DNA from: Anaerolineales bacterium
Lineage (GTDB): Bacteria > Chloroflexota > Anaerolineae > Anaerolineales > Villigracilaceae
Length of the DNA stretch: 19,964 bases
Assembly: GCA_020847355.1 (NCBI GenBank)
Contig: JADLCG010000271.1
Coordinates: forward strand, 1 to 19,964
Direction: 5' to 3'
Numbering within the stretch: the first letter of the stretch is position 1; every line of letters begins with the position of its first letter. The notes under the pieces were generated by a model that was not told where the DNA came from, ran no database searches, and was given only the letters and a program-made list of their open reading frames with translations. Shown here in pieces: positions 7,499 to 13,825 of the stretch. The translations under genes and the position numbers were made by a program.

Positions 7499-9028
7499 AT
7501 GAGATACCTTCAAAAAAACAAAAGTAAGGCGCAGGCTATGGTTGAGTTCGCGTTGGTGCTTCCAATTCTACTAGCGTTACTAGTTGGGATCATTGAATTC
7601 GGACGCCTCTTCTATACCTGGCTGGTGATCGAAAATTCCACGCGCTTCGGAATTCGCTACGCAACGGCAGGCTCATTCGACCCGCAATATTGCACAGACG
7701 TCGCCCAAAAATGCGAAGATACAAACCCAAATGTTGAAAGGGGTTTGGTCAAAGCCGCCCGCCTCCCTTCTATCCATGATGAAACCAAAAGAGTCATCGT
7801 CGGCTTTTTCACCAACGAAGGGCTTTCTCAAACACAGAAAAATTATCTAAACATCACCGTCTGTTCCCCTGAAGCTAATTTTGTCCAGCCAGTGATGGGA
7901 GATTTAACTAAATACGCCGATTGCACCAATGGTGAAAGCGCCGGCGATCCAGCCGCGCGAGTTTTTGTAGCCACCGATTACAACTTCAGCTTCATTGTCT
8001 TAAATGCTTTCAATATCGGTCCAGATATGATTCATATCGCCTCTTATCGTTCGGGCGTCAACGAATCATTTGATATCGCCGAAATCGTTCAAGCCCCCGG
8101 AAATTCCGGCGGGCCGGGCGATGACTGTGCCGATTGTTTTATTAACTACACAAAAACCCCTACCTCTACGCCAACATTCACTCCCACCAATACGCCCACT
8201 AATACTCCCACTAATACGCCCACCAATACCTTTACACCCACCAATACCTTCACGCCCACCAACACATTCACGCCCACCAACACACCCTTGCCTTCTTGTA
8301 GCAATATTTACATTAACCGCACGCGTTTCAGCGGAGATAACTTTGAGGCGCGTGTGAGAAATAACAACATGGCAACCGGGTATTTAATTAGCTCAAGCCT
8401 AAGCTGGATTCCATCTCCTTTAACCGGAGGGCGCTATTTTGACTATATAGAATTTGACGGCAGTGAAGTCTACAACCCATCATCAACAACTATCACTGCG
8501 GCTCCCGTGAACGCGCCTTCTCCCGGGACCAGCTTCCCGATATACGGAAGCGGCACACAAGCTTCATGGATTGCAGACTTCAGCAATAGCTCATTCGCAG
8601 GCTCATATTCTGTCAGCTTAACCTTTGAATTTCCCTTATGGGGCACGTGTACCATTACAGATAGCGTCAACAACTATACAGCTACTCCAACCAACACTGC
8701 CACACGCACCAACACGCCAACGATTACGCGCACGCCTTCGAGAACTTTGTCACCCACAATTACGCGCACGCCTACAATTACGCGCACACCAACAATCACA
8801 TACACTCCTTCCAGAACGCCTACAAGGACAAATACATTCACAATAACCAATACGCGCACAAGAACCAATACGCCTTCGCCAACCTCGGTGGTGACCAAGA
8901 CGGCTACAAGGACAAACACTCCGATACCGCCGCCAACTAACACGCGCACAAGGACCAATACGCCAACATATACGCCAACACCATCCAAAACGCCAACGCC
9001 ATCCAAAACGCCAAGAGACGGCGACTAA
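7499..9028 (+). CDS. TadE-like pseudopilin with two Thr/Pro-repeat tracts flanking a Cys-bounded domain
   Basis: The 509-residue protein starts with a TadE domain (residues 10-55): AQAMVEFALVLPILLALLVG, then EFGRLFYTWLVIENSTRFGIRYA. A Cys-containing extracytoplasmic domain extends to about 215. A regular Thr/Pro tract (TNTP and TNTFTP units) occupies about 220-262. A domain of about 125 residues begins at C267 and closes with a Cys in WGTCTITDSV. A second, less regular Thr/Arg/Pro tract (TITRTP, TRTNTP units) then runs from about 393 to the C-terminus. Thr/Pro tracts of this kind are typical stalks in secreted Chloroflexota proteins and are likely O-glycosylated (inferred). The central domain resembles the C-terminal part of the protein at 1961. 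GGAG at 7487-7490 is a good ribosome-binding site. It is the last gene of the block, followed by a terminator at 9036. Confidence 0.85.
   Translation: MRYLQKNKSKAQAMVEFALVLPILLALLVGIIEFGRLFYTWLVIENSTRFGIRYATAGSFDPQYCTDVAQKCEDTNPNVERGLVKAARLPSIHDETKRVIVGFFTNEGLSQTQKNYLNITVCSPEANFVQPVMGDLTKYADCTNGESAGDPAARVFVATDYNFSFIVLNAFNIGPDMIHIASYRSGVNESFDIAEIVQAPGNSGGPGDDCADCFINYTKTPTSTPTFTPTNTPTNTPTNTPTNTFTPTNTFTPTNTFTPTNTPLPSCSNIYINRTRFSGDNFEARVRNNNMATGYLISSSLSWIPSPLTGGRYFDYIEFDGSEVYNPSSTTITAAPVNAPSPGTSFPIYGSGTQASWIADFSNSSFAGSYSVSLTFEFPLWGTCTITDSVNNYTATPTNTATRTNTPTITRTPSRTLSPTITRTPTITRTPTITYTPSRTPTRTNTFTITNTRTRTNTPSPTSVVTKTATRTNTPIPPPTNTRTRTNTPTYTPTPSKTPTPSKTPRDGD
8156..8290 (+). repeat. In-gene tandem repeat (12-bp TNTP units merging into 18-bp TNTFTP units)
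   Basis: Within the TadE-like gene the DNA repeats 12-bp units like cccaccaatacg about four times, then 18-bp units encoding TNTFTP about three times. The near-identity of units at the DNA level suggests recent slippage or unequal recombination. Confidence 0.85.
8677..9015 (+). repeat. In-gene degenerate Thr/Arg/Pro-coding repeat
   Basis: This second low-complexity tract encodes TITRTP, TRTNTP and TPSKTP units. The period is less regular than in the first tract. On the opposite strand it gives a spurious Val/Gly-rich open frame. Confidence 0.75.
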
Positions 9029-9035
9029 AAAAAAT

Positions 9036-9077
9036 AAAAGAACATCCTCCTTATCTTATAAGGAGGATGTTCTTTTT
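9036..9077 (+). terminator. Strong hairpin terminator after the Tad-like block
   Basis: A perfect 19-bp inverted repeat (9036-9054 and 9058-9076) with a 3-nt loop is preceded by A-rich and ends in T-rich sequence (tcttttt). It sits 8 nt past the last stop codon, so it ends the TadE/TadG transcription unit. It may also work on the other strand. Confidence 0.9.
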
Positions 9078-9081
9078 ACGG

Positions 9082-9087
9082 TATAAT
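9082..9087 (+). promoter_or_regulatory. Putative -10 box of the glmS promoter
   Basis: TATAAT lies just downstream of the terminator. The -35 position would fall inside the terminator's right arm and shows no TTGACA-like hexamer. Transcription would begin near 9094, about 45 nt before the ribozyme cleavage site. Confidence 0.4.
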
Positions 9088-9129
9088 CCGAAAATCACCA
9101 ATTCAAGGAGGCACATCGAACTATTCAAC

Positions 9130-9350
9130 GGGAAAGACAGCGCATGGACTTGATCAAATCAAGTTGACGAGGATGAGGGTTCTTCATTTCAGCGTGAAGT
9201 TAATTTTTTGGCAAGTTTGAGAGATTGCCGAAAAAGAAAATCGAAAGATCAGCGGAAGCCCTTCGGGTGTGCCACACCCGTCATTCTTTCCCTCCAAAAG
9301 AGAACTCTGTTTACAATGCCTGCAAGCGATTGCACAGCCAAAAAACAGAG
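9130..9350 (+). ncRNA. glmS ribozyme (GlcN6P-activated self-cleaving riboswitch) with an extra two-hairpin insertion
   Basis: This leader directly precedes glmS and carries the glmS ribozyme core. The cleavage site is A9139/G9140 in ACAGCGC. Then comes a P1-type hairpin (9148-9154 with 9158-9164, ACTTGAT/ATCAAGT), the hallmark GTTGACGAGG (9163-9172), and further on TCGAAAGATCAGCGGAAGCC (9241-9260), equivalent to the consensus TCGAnnnTCGGCGGaTGCC. CGC (9141-9143) can pair with GCG (9252-9254), as in P2.2. GAGGGTT (9175-9181) pairs with AAGCCC-TTC (9256-9264), as in P3. Downstream are a 7-bp hairpin (9264-9280), an 8-bp P4 stem (CTCTGTTT 9305-9312 with AAACAGAG 9343-9350) and, inside it, a P4a hairpin with a GCGA loop (9321-9334). 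About 56 nt at 9182-9237 are additional to the compact known versions. In the family, glucosamine-6-phosphate acts as cofactor for self-cleavage and lowers glmS expression. The core and context are strong; the 3' limit is approximate. Confidence 0.87.
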
Positions 9351-9470
9351 CATGGCAACTGTCATTGCGAAAACAGCGTTTATCGCGCTAAGCGTTTCTT
9401 GAATGCTTGGCAATAGTATGCTTGCGCTTCGCAACAATCAATCATTTTATGAATCGGAGGAATCCCTATT

Positions 9471-11312
9471 ATGTGTGGAATCGTCGGATATGTTGGCGCG
9501 CAAAATGCGACGCCGATTATTCTTAGCGGGCTGAAGCGGCTCGAATATCGCGGTTATGATTCAGCGGGGGTAGCTGTGATTAATGGCAACCAAATTGAAG
9601 TGCGGAGAGATGCGGGCAAGTTATCGCAATTGGTGGATTTGGTCGGCAAATCGCCTTTGAACGGCGCGCCGGGCATTGGTCACACGCGCTGGGCAACGCA
9701 TGGCGCGCCATCCGCCAAGAACGCGCATCCCCATCTTGGAAATTCTGGGCGTATGGTGGTTGTGCATAACGGCATCGTTGAAAATTTTCTTGAACTCAAA
9801 GAAGAATTAAGTAGCGAGGGCGTAACGTTCAATTCCGATACGGATACAGAAACGATTGTCCATCTTGCCGAACATCATAAAGCCGGCGGAATTTCGTTTG
9901 CAGAAGCCGCGCGCCGCACGTTCAAACAAATTGACGGCGCGAATGTAGTGGTATTAATCTCCGCTGATGAACCCGATAAAATCATCACTGCGCGGATCGG
10001 CAATGCGGGCGGCGTAGTGATCGGGCTGGGGACTGGCGAAAATTTTCTCGCTTCAGATATTCCCGCAATTTTAGATCACACGCGCAAAGTGATTTTTTTA
10101 GAATCGCGTCAAATGGCGGTGGTGACAAAAGACAGCGTGCAAATTGAAACGATTGACGGACAGGAAGTGAAGCCTGAAATTCATACGATCGCTTATGACG
10201 CGGTCTCGGCGGAAAAAGGCGAGTATCGGCATTTCATGCAAAAGGAAATCCATGAGCAAGTTCGCGCGCTGACAGATACAGTGGCGGGACGAGTGGATTT
10301 TCAAGAAGGCCGCATTCGTTTGCCAGAGTTGAAGCTTACGCCCGAACTCGCCAAACGCATCCAAAGAATTTACATCACCGCTTGCGGCACAGCCGCCTAC
10401 GCGGGCATGGTGGGAAAATATCTCATCGAGAAAATTGCGCGCATCCCCGTTGAAGTCGTCATCGCTTCTGAGTTTCGCTATAGCGACCCAATTGTAGATG
10501 AGAATACGGTGGTTATGGCAATTTCACAATCGGGCGAAACGGCAGATACGCTTGCCGCCATGGAAGAGGGGCGCAAAAAAGGCGCGATCATTTGGAGCAT
10601 TGTCAATGCAATTGGTTCGCAAGCCATGCGCGTTTCGGATGGGACGATTGCGATGCAAACCGGACCTGAAATTGGCGTAGCGTCTACCAAAGCGTTTACT
10701 GCGCCGTTGGTGGATCAATACATGCTGGCAATTTTGCTCGCAGATTTACGCGGTACATTGGATGAAAAGACTCGCAAGCAATTAGTAGCCGATCTACGCC
10801 TCATCCCCGATTTGGCAGGGCGCGCCCTCGATAAAGAATCTGAGATTGAAAAAGTTGCCTACCAACTCAAAGACATTGCGGGTTGCTTGTATTTAGGGCG
10901 CGGCATCAATATGCCGATTGCCTATGAAGGCGCGCTCAAACTAAAAGAAATTTCCTATATCCACGCAGAAGGCTATCCAGCTGGAGAAATGAAACACGGA
11001 CCGATTGCGCTAATAGACGAAGAAATGCCTGTGCTTTGCCTGGCTCCACAAGACCCTTGGCACGAGAAAATGATTTCACAAATTCAGCAAGCCAAAGCGC
11101 GCGGCGGCATGGTCATAGCCGTAGCAACTGAAGGCGATGAGCTAGTCGCCAACATGGCAGATCACATCCTTTGGATACCGAAAACGCCGTGGATGCTCTC
11201 CCCCATCATCAGCGTTTTACCGTTACAGTTATTGGCATATCACATCGCCGCCATTCGTGGACTCGATGTGGATCAGCCAAGAAATTTAGCAAAAAGTGTG
11301 ACGGTTGAATAA
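9471..11312 (+). CDS. glmS: Glutamine--fructose-6-phosphate aminotransferase (isomerizing), GlmS
   Basis: GlmS makes glucosamine-6-phosphate from fructose-6-phosphate and glutamine, the entry step to UDP-GlcNAc for peptidoglycan. The 613-residue length is normal. Cys2 of MCGIVGYVG is the glutaminase nucleophile once Met is removed. The class-II amidotransferase domain covers about 1-220 (HTRWATHG at 71-78; HNGIVEN from 99). The isomerase half has two SIS domains, with ACGTAAYA at about 304-311, SQSGETADT near 355, and AGEMKHGPIAL with the conserved Glu and His near 508. The protein ends in the conserved KSVTVE tail. CGGAGG at 9455-9460 lies ten bases before the ATG. The upstream ribozyme and a private terminator indicate a single-gene unit under product control. 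Together with murA it places two early amino-sugar enzymes in the window. Confidence 0.98.
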   Translation: MCGIVGYVGAQNATPIILSGLKRLEYRGYDSAGVAVINGNQIEVRRDAGKLSQLVDLVGKSPLNGAPGIGHTRWATHGAPSAKNAHPHLGNSGRMVVVHNGIVENFLELKEELSSEGVTFNSDTDTETIVHLAEHHKAGGISFAEAARRTFKQIDGANVVVLISADEPDKIITARIGNAGGVVIGLGTGENFLASDIPAILDHTRKVIFLESRQMAVVTKDSVQIETIDGQEVKPEIHTIAYDAVSAEKGEYRHFMQKEIHEQVRALTDTVAGRVDFQEGRIRLPELKLTPELAKRIQRIYITACGTAAYAGMVGKYLIEKIARIPVEVVIASEFRYSDPIVDENTVVMAISQSGETADTLAAMEEGRKKGAIIWSIVNAIGSQAMRVSDGTIAMQTGPEIGVASTKAFTAPLVDQYMLAILLADLRGTLDEKTRKQLVADLRLIPDLAGRALDKESEIEKVAYQLKDIAGCLYLGRGINMPIAYEGALKLKEISYIHAEGYPAGEMKHGPIALIDEEMPVLCLAPQDPWHEKMISQIQQAKARGGMVIAVATEGDELVANMADHILWIPKTPWMLSPIISVLPLQLLAYHIAAIRGLDVDQPRNLAKSVTVE

Positions 11313-11314
11313 AA

Positions 11315-11350
11315 CAAGAACCCCAGTTCGTTTTGAACTGGGGGTTCTTG
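11315..11350. terminator. Hairpin terminator between convergent glmS and the FabH-like gene
   Basis: The arms at 11315-11329 and 11335-11350 pair over 15 bp with one bulged G and a 5-nt loop. On the minus strand the hairpin is followed by TTTTATTC, a usable U-tract. On the plus strand the tract is poor. It probably serves both genes but best the minus-strand one. Confidence 0.75.
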
Positions 11351-11362
11351 ATTCCAAATAAG

Positions 11363-12610
11363 CTAGCTCTTCCCCATCGAAACAGCCATCACGTCATAAT
11401 ATGTTCCGGCGCCGAAGCCGTCAAAGAGGATGTGATCGCCGAGGTGAATATTCGGCAATTGGCGCAGGAAAACGATAATGTTGGAAGCCGCGCTCACATT
11501 GCCGAAATCGCTCACTGTCCACGGCATGGGATATTCAATGCCCAATTTGGAGAGATGCTTGGCTTTCAAAGCGTTGATTTTATAATTGGCATGGTGGACA
11601 ATGCCCATCTTGATCGGTTGACCGGCGCTACCGAGTCTTTCCACCATCAAATTTTGGTATTCATTATAAACGTCGGTAACTACCTGCACGCCCGTGCGGA
11701 CAAATAACTTAACCATGCCCATCAGCCCAGCCATTTCAATCGATTCGCCGTTGGCGGGTTCGTGCATCAAACCGGCTATGCGGATGTGATCCTGCTTCTC
11801 TTGAATTACGTCCACGAGCGTATTTTCGGCATTCAATTTAGAGTGCGGATAATACATTCGGACTGCCAGCAACCCGTCTTCGTCATAAGTCTCAAAGCTC
11901 TTGCCAACGATCAGCTTGATATTTTCATTGGGTTCAATGCCAATCACGCCCATGCCGTTTCCAAACAATTGCAAAGCGTGCTTATCGCTCACGCCGCTGG
12001 TAAAGCGGCTCAAACCTTCAATACCGCCCACCAAAACCTTTTTACCTTTAAGCTGTTCGGCAATGTTCAATTGCCCGGGCTTGGAAAGGCTGGGGTTAAG
12101 CGTCAAATGTAAAGCCGCCATCGAGCCGTCACAAGCCTTATGAACGCTAACCTTCAAAGCCGTATCCGGGATTCCGGCAAGGCGTGAAATCTGCACAACG
12201 TAATCGTCAGAGACGGGACCGCTCATCCCAATCAAAACGCCTTCTACTTCAGAGGCATCCCAGCCGCAAACCTGCATCGCTTTCTTCAACAAGCGCGAGC
12301 CAACTTCCAATTCCAGTTTGAGGTGATCTTCAGGGCTTAAAAGCGGGATATGCTGGCGCGAGTCAAAACCTAACTCGGATAAATTCAAAATATCTTCCGC
12401 ATTCAGCGGCGTTCCTAAACGCTTCTCCAAAAAAGAAGGCATAGACGAGTTATTGTAACTATCGCCCCACGAACCATAAGCGCCGCCAATTCCCAGTTCA
12501 GCGCTAAAGGCGCTCTCCATACCAATTGGAATTCCGCCGCCAATGGGAATAATTTCTTTCTCCACGCCGGGGCGGTCGTAAAATGACAGAGCTTTCTTTT
12601 CTTCAGACAT
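11363..12610 (-). CDS. 3-oxoacyl-ACP synthase III (FabH)-like thiolase-fold enzyme
   Basis: FabH-type enzymes condense an acyl-CoA with malonyl-ACP or a related acceptor. All three catalytic residues are visible: Cys160 in HKACDGSMAA, His339 in VHHANYKIN (family HQANxRI), and Asn371 in GNVSAAS. The C-terminal FDGFGAGTYYDVMAV matches the family's closing Gly-rich strand. At 415 residues it is about 90 longer than housekeeping FabH. The extra length is an N-terminal region (about 1-75) plus insertions. I start it at ATG 12610-12608, which has AGGAG five bases upstream, rather than at a longer in-frame start nine codons earlier. No acyl carrier protein or other fatty-acid genes are nearby, so substrate and pathway are unknown. 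Alternatives include a specialised acyl-thioester condensing enzyme or an HMG-CoA-synthase-like protein; the family is secure, the exact reaction is not. Confidence 0.8.
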   Translation of the reverse strand: MSEEKKALSFYDRPGVEKEIIPIGGGIPIGMESAFSAELGIGGAYGSWGDSYNNSSMPSFLEKRLGTPLNAEDILNLSELGFDSRQHIPLLSPEDHLKLELEVGSRLLKKAMQVCGWDASEVEGVLIGMSGPVSDDYVVQISRLAGIPDTALKVSVHKACDGSMAALHLTLNPSLSKPGQLNIAEQLKGKKVLVGGIEGLSRFTSGVSDKHALQLFGNGMGVIGIEPNENIKLIVGKSFETYDEDGLLAVRMYYPHSKLNAENTLVDVIQEKQDHIRIAGLMHEPANGESIEMAGLMGMVKLFVRTGVQVVTDVYNEYQNLMVERLGSAGQPIKMGIVHHANYKINALKAKHLSKLGIEYPMPWTVSDFGNVSAASNIIVFLRQLPNIHLGDHILFDGFGAGTYYDVMAVSMGKS

Positions 12611-12723
12611 ATTTTCTCCTTTAGTTCTAAAACGCAAAAGCGTTATTACAGTATAACCCCAAAAGCCGCGAAGAGGCGCTAGGCTATAAGAAGAGAGTGT
12701 CCACAGGAATGGGCTAAAGAATC

Positions 12724-12803
12724 TTTCACCACAGAGAGCGCAGAGTTCACAGAGAGATTTCAGAAGGATTTCTCCGTGTTCTTTGTGCGCTCTGTGGTTA
12801 AAT
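12724..12803. repeat. Imperfect inverted repeat, CACAGAG-type
   Basis: In the gap between the two minus-strand genes, a left arm (12727-12756, accacagagagcgcagag...) faces a right arm (12771-12802, ...gcgctctgtggtt). They pair over roughly 28 bases with a few mismatches and a short spacer. The ACCACAGAG...CACAGAG vocabulary recurs in dispersed intergenic repeats of many environmental bacterial genomes (from memory, not checked). It could be a REP/MITE-like unit or a long hairpin ending the regulator's transcript; there is no U-tract. Confidence 0.6.
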
Positions 12804-12847
12804 CTTTATAAAAGCCCACAGAACTAGACGCTCCCTACAAGAAAAAC

Positions 12848-13432
12848 CTACTCAACTTGAAACATAAACAAGCAAGCCCCCGGTTGGTTAGCTTCATGCT
12901 TGGCGCTTTGCGTAACGGCGCGACTAAGCGCTTGGCGCATAATCTGCAAATCCATTTTGCACAATATCGCATGTCCTTCCAGCGCTTTGGCGTACGGGCA
13001 ATGCCCCAAAATAATGCGCGGTCCATCTGCGCCGGCTTCCCAATGCGCTTGATAATTCAGCGCGTTTAATTTTTCGATTAATAAAGCCAGCCGTTTTTGA
13101 AGCGGGAGACCGGCAAACAGATTCGCGTCCATAATCTGAGCCGCTAACGCCTCCTCCTTTAACTTTGAGCCGGTCACGTCCAACAGGGCATTCGCCAACG
13201 CTGGAAGATTATCTCCTAAACTGCTCTGCGCAAGCGCGTACACTTTTTCGGGTCGGCCGCGCCCCTCGCGGTTATTCACGCGGATCAATTGCACGCGCCC
13301 ATCCAAACGCAAAACGGAAAGGTGATGGCGCACATTCGGCGCGGACATTTTCAAAGCGCGCGCGATCTCGCGCGCCGAGGCGGCGCGCGTCTTTTTTAGA
13401 TGGGCGAGGATTTTCTTGCGAGCGAGAGCCAT
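12848..13432 (-). CDS. HTH transcriptional regulator with SufR-like Fe-S ligand motif
   Basis: The 194-residue protein has a winged-helix domain at about 1-72 (KKILAHLKKTRAASAREIAR, then APNVRHHLSVLRLDGRV, and a wing with GRGRPEKVYAL). A C-terminal domain follows with HCPYAKALEGHAILCKMDLQ and, near the end, GACLFMF. The Cys spacing C145-x12-C158-x28-C187 follows the pattern of SufR-type repressors, which bind a 4Fe-4S cluster through C-terminal cysteines. A Fe-S-sensing role is therefore likely, though not shown. I chose ATG 13432; an in-frame TTG at 13495 would add 21 residues, and neither has a strong ribosome-binding site (AAAAGG lies about 14 bases before the ATG). The gene is divergent from iscX-nuo-mrp. 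A 28-bp palindrome covers its own -35 region, which suggests autoregulation. Confidence 0.8.
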   Translation of the reverse strand: MALARKKILAHLKKTRAASAREIARALKMSAPNVRHHLSVLRLDGRVQLIRVNNREGRGRPEKVYALAQSSLGDNLPALANALLDVTGSKLKEEALAAQIMDANLFAGLPLQKRLALLIEKLNALNYQAHWEAGADGPRIILGHCPYAKALEGHAILCKMDLQIMRQALSRAVTQSAKHEANQPGACLFMFQVE

Positions 13433-13524
13433 CAGCGTGTGAAATGCCTTTTGAAACAGAATCCTGCTAAAGTTAGGTAAGCGGCGGAGCTTCAAGGAAA
13501 AACATCCTGAAGCGGATGCAGTCC

Positions 13525-13552
13525 ATTATACTCATTCTTCAAATTATGCAAA
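13525..13552 (-). promoter_or_regulatory. Promoter of the SufR-like regulator
   Basis: On the minus strand TTTGCA (13552-13547) and TATAAT (13530-13525) are separated by 16 bp. The -35 hexamer is inside the 28-bp palindrome, so a protein bound there would block this promoter. Confidence 0.55.
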
Positions 13553-13569
13553 TATATATTTGTATAATT
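13542..13569. promoter_or_regulatory. 28-bp near-perfect palindrome, candidate operator between divergent promoters
   Basis: The core CAAATATATATTTG (13549-13562) is a perfect 14-bp palindrome. The flanks aattat (13542-13547) and ataatt (13564-13569) extend the symmetry to 28 bp, with one mismatched pair (13548/13563). It overlaps the -35 of the leftward regulator promoter and ends 3 bp before the -35 of the rightward iscX promoter. Binding by the adjacent SufR-like protein is an inference. Confidence 0.6.
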
Positions 13570-13572
13570 GAG

Positions 13573-13601
13573 TTGACTTTGAAAGCCGCCATGACTATAA
13601 T
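13573..13601 (+). promoter_or_regulatory. Strong sigma-70-type promoter of iscX-nuo-mrp
   Basis: TTGACT (13573-13578) and TATAAT (13596-13601) are spaced by exactly 17 bp. Transcription should begin near 13608, only about 8 nt before the iscX ATG, leaving no room for a ribosome-binding site. Confidence 0.8.
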
Positions 13602-13615
13602 GCCCGCAGTAATCA

Positions 13616-13825
13616 ATGACATTAACTTGGGAATCCAGCTATGGCGTCGCTTTGGAATTACGCCGCCAACATCCGCACGTCAACCTTGACGATGTTTCGC
13701 TCGGTCAGATTTATCAATGGACTTTGGAACTTCCTGATTTTGAAGACGACCCAGCGCTAGCCAATGACGATATTTTGAAATCAATTTATCTGGAGTGGTA
13801 CGAGGAGCATATTCATGGAACCTGA
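13616..13825 (+). CDS. iscX: IscX-family iron-sulfur assembly accessory protein
   Basis: This small acidic protein of 69 residues matches E. coli IscX/YfhJ along its length: LTWESSYGVALELRRQHP, then VSLGQIYQWTLELPDFEDDP, and NDDILKSIYLEWYEEH, where E. coli has TDMHQWICDLEDFDDDP and NEKILEAILLVWLDE. IscX binds IscS and iron through its acidic face and modulates Fe-S cluster assembly. It lies outside any isc operon here, as first gene of a transcription unit that continues into complex I genes. Its 3' end overlaps nuoB by 11 nt, so the two are translationally coupled. The mRNA leader is predicted to be about 8 nt with no Shine-Dalgarno. The family assignment is strong; a specific role in loading clusters into Nuo subunits is inferred from position. 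Confidence 0.9.
   Translation: MTLTWESSYGVALELRRQHPHVNLDDVSLGQIYQWTLELPDFEDDPALANDDILKSIYLEWYEEHIHGT

Noticed and set aside
8156..8290. Short regular repeats considered as a CRISPR array
   Set aside because: Units are 12 or 18 bp without unique spacers and stay in the reading frame of a TadE-like protein.
8674..9006. Long minus-strand open frame rich in Val, Gly and Leu, opposite the Thr/Pro tract
   Set aside because: It is a mirror of a low-complexity repeat; the plus frame has a TadE domain and proper ribosome-binding site.
9208..9416. Small plus-strand open frames upstream of glmS
   Set aside because: They lie inside the ribozyme and its 3' flank, have no ribosome-binding sites, and their sequence is explained by RNA stems.
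11333..12143. Plus-strand frames opposite the FabH-like gene
   Set aside because: The minus-strand frame has a full thiolase-fold triad and a good ribosome-binding site; these are shadows.
13165..13470. Plus-strand frame of 101 codons opposite the SufR-like regulator
   Set aside because: It is Arg/Ser-rich without any motif, while the minus frame has HTH and Cys motifs.
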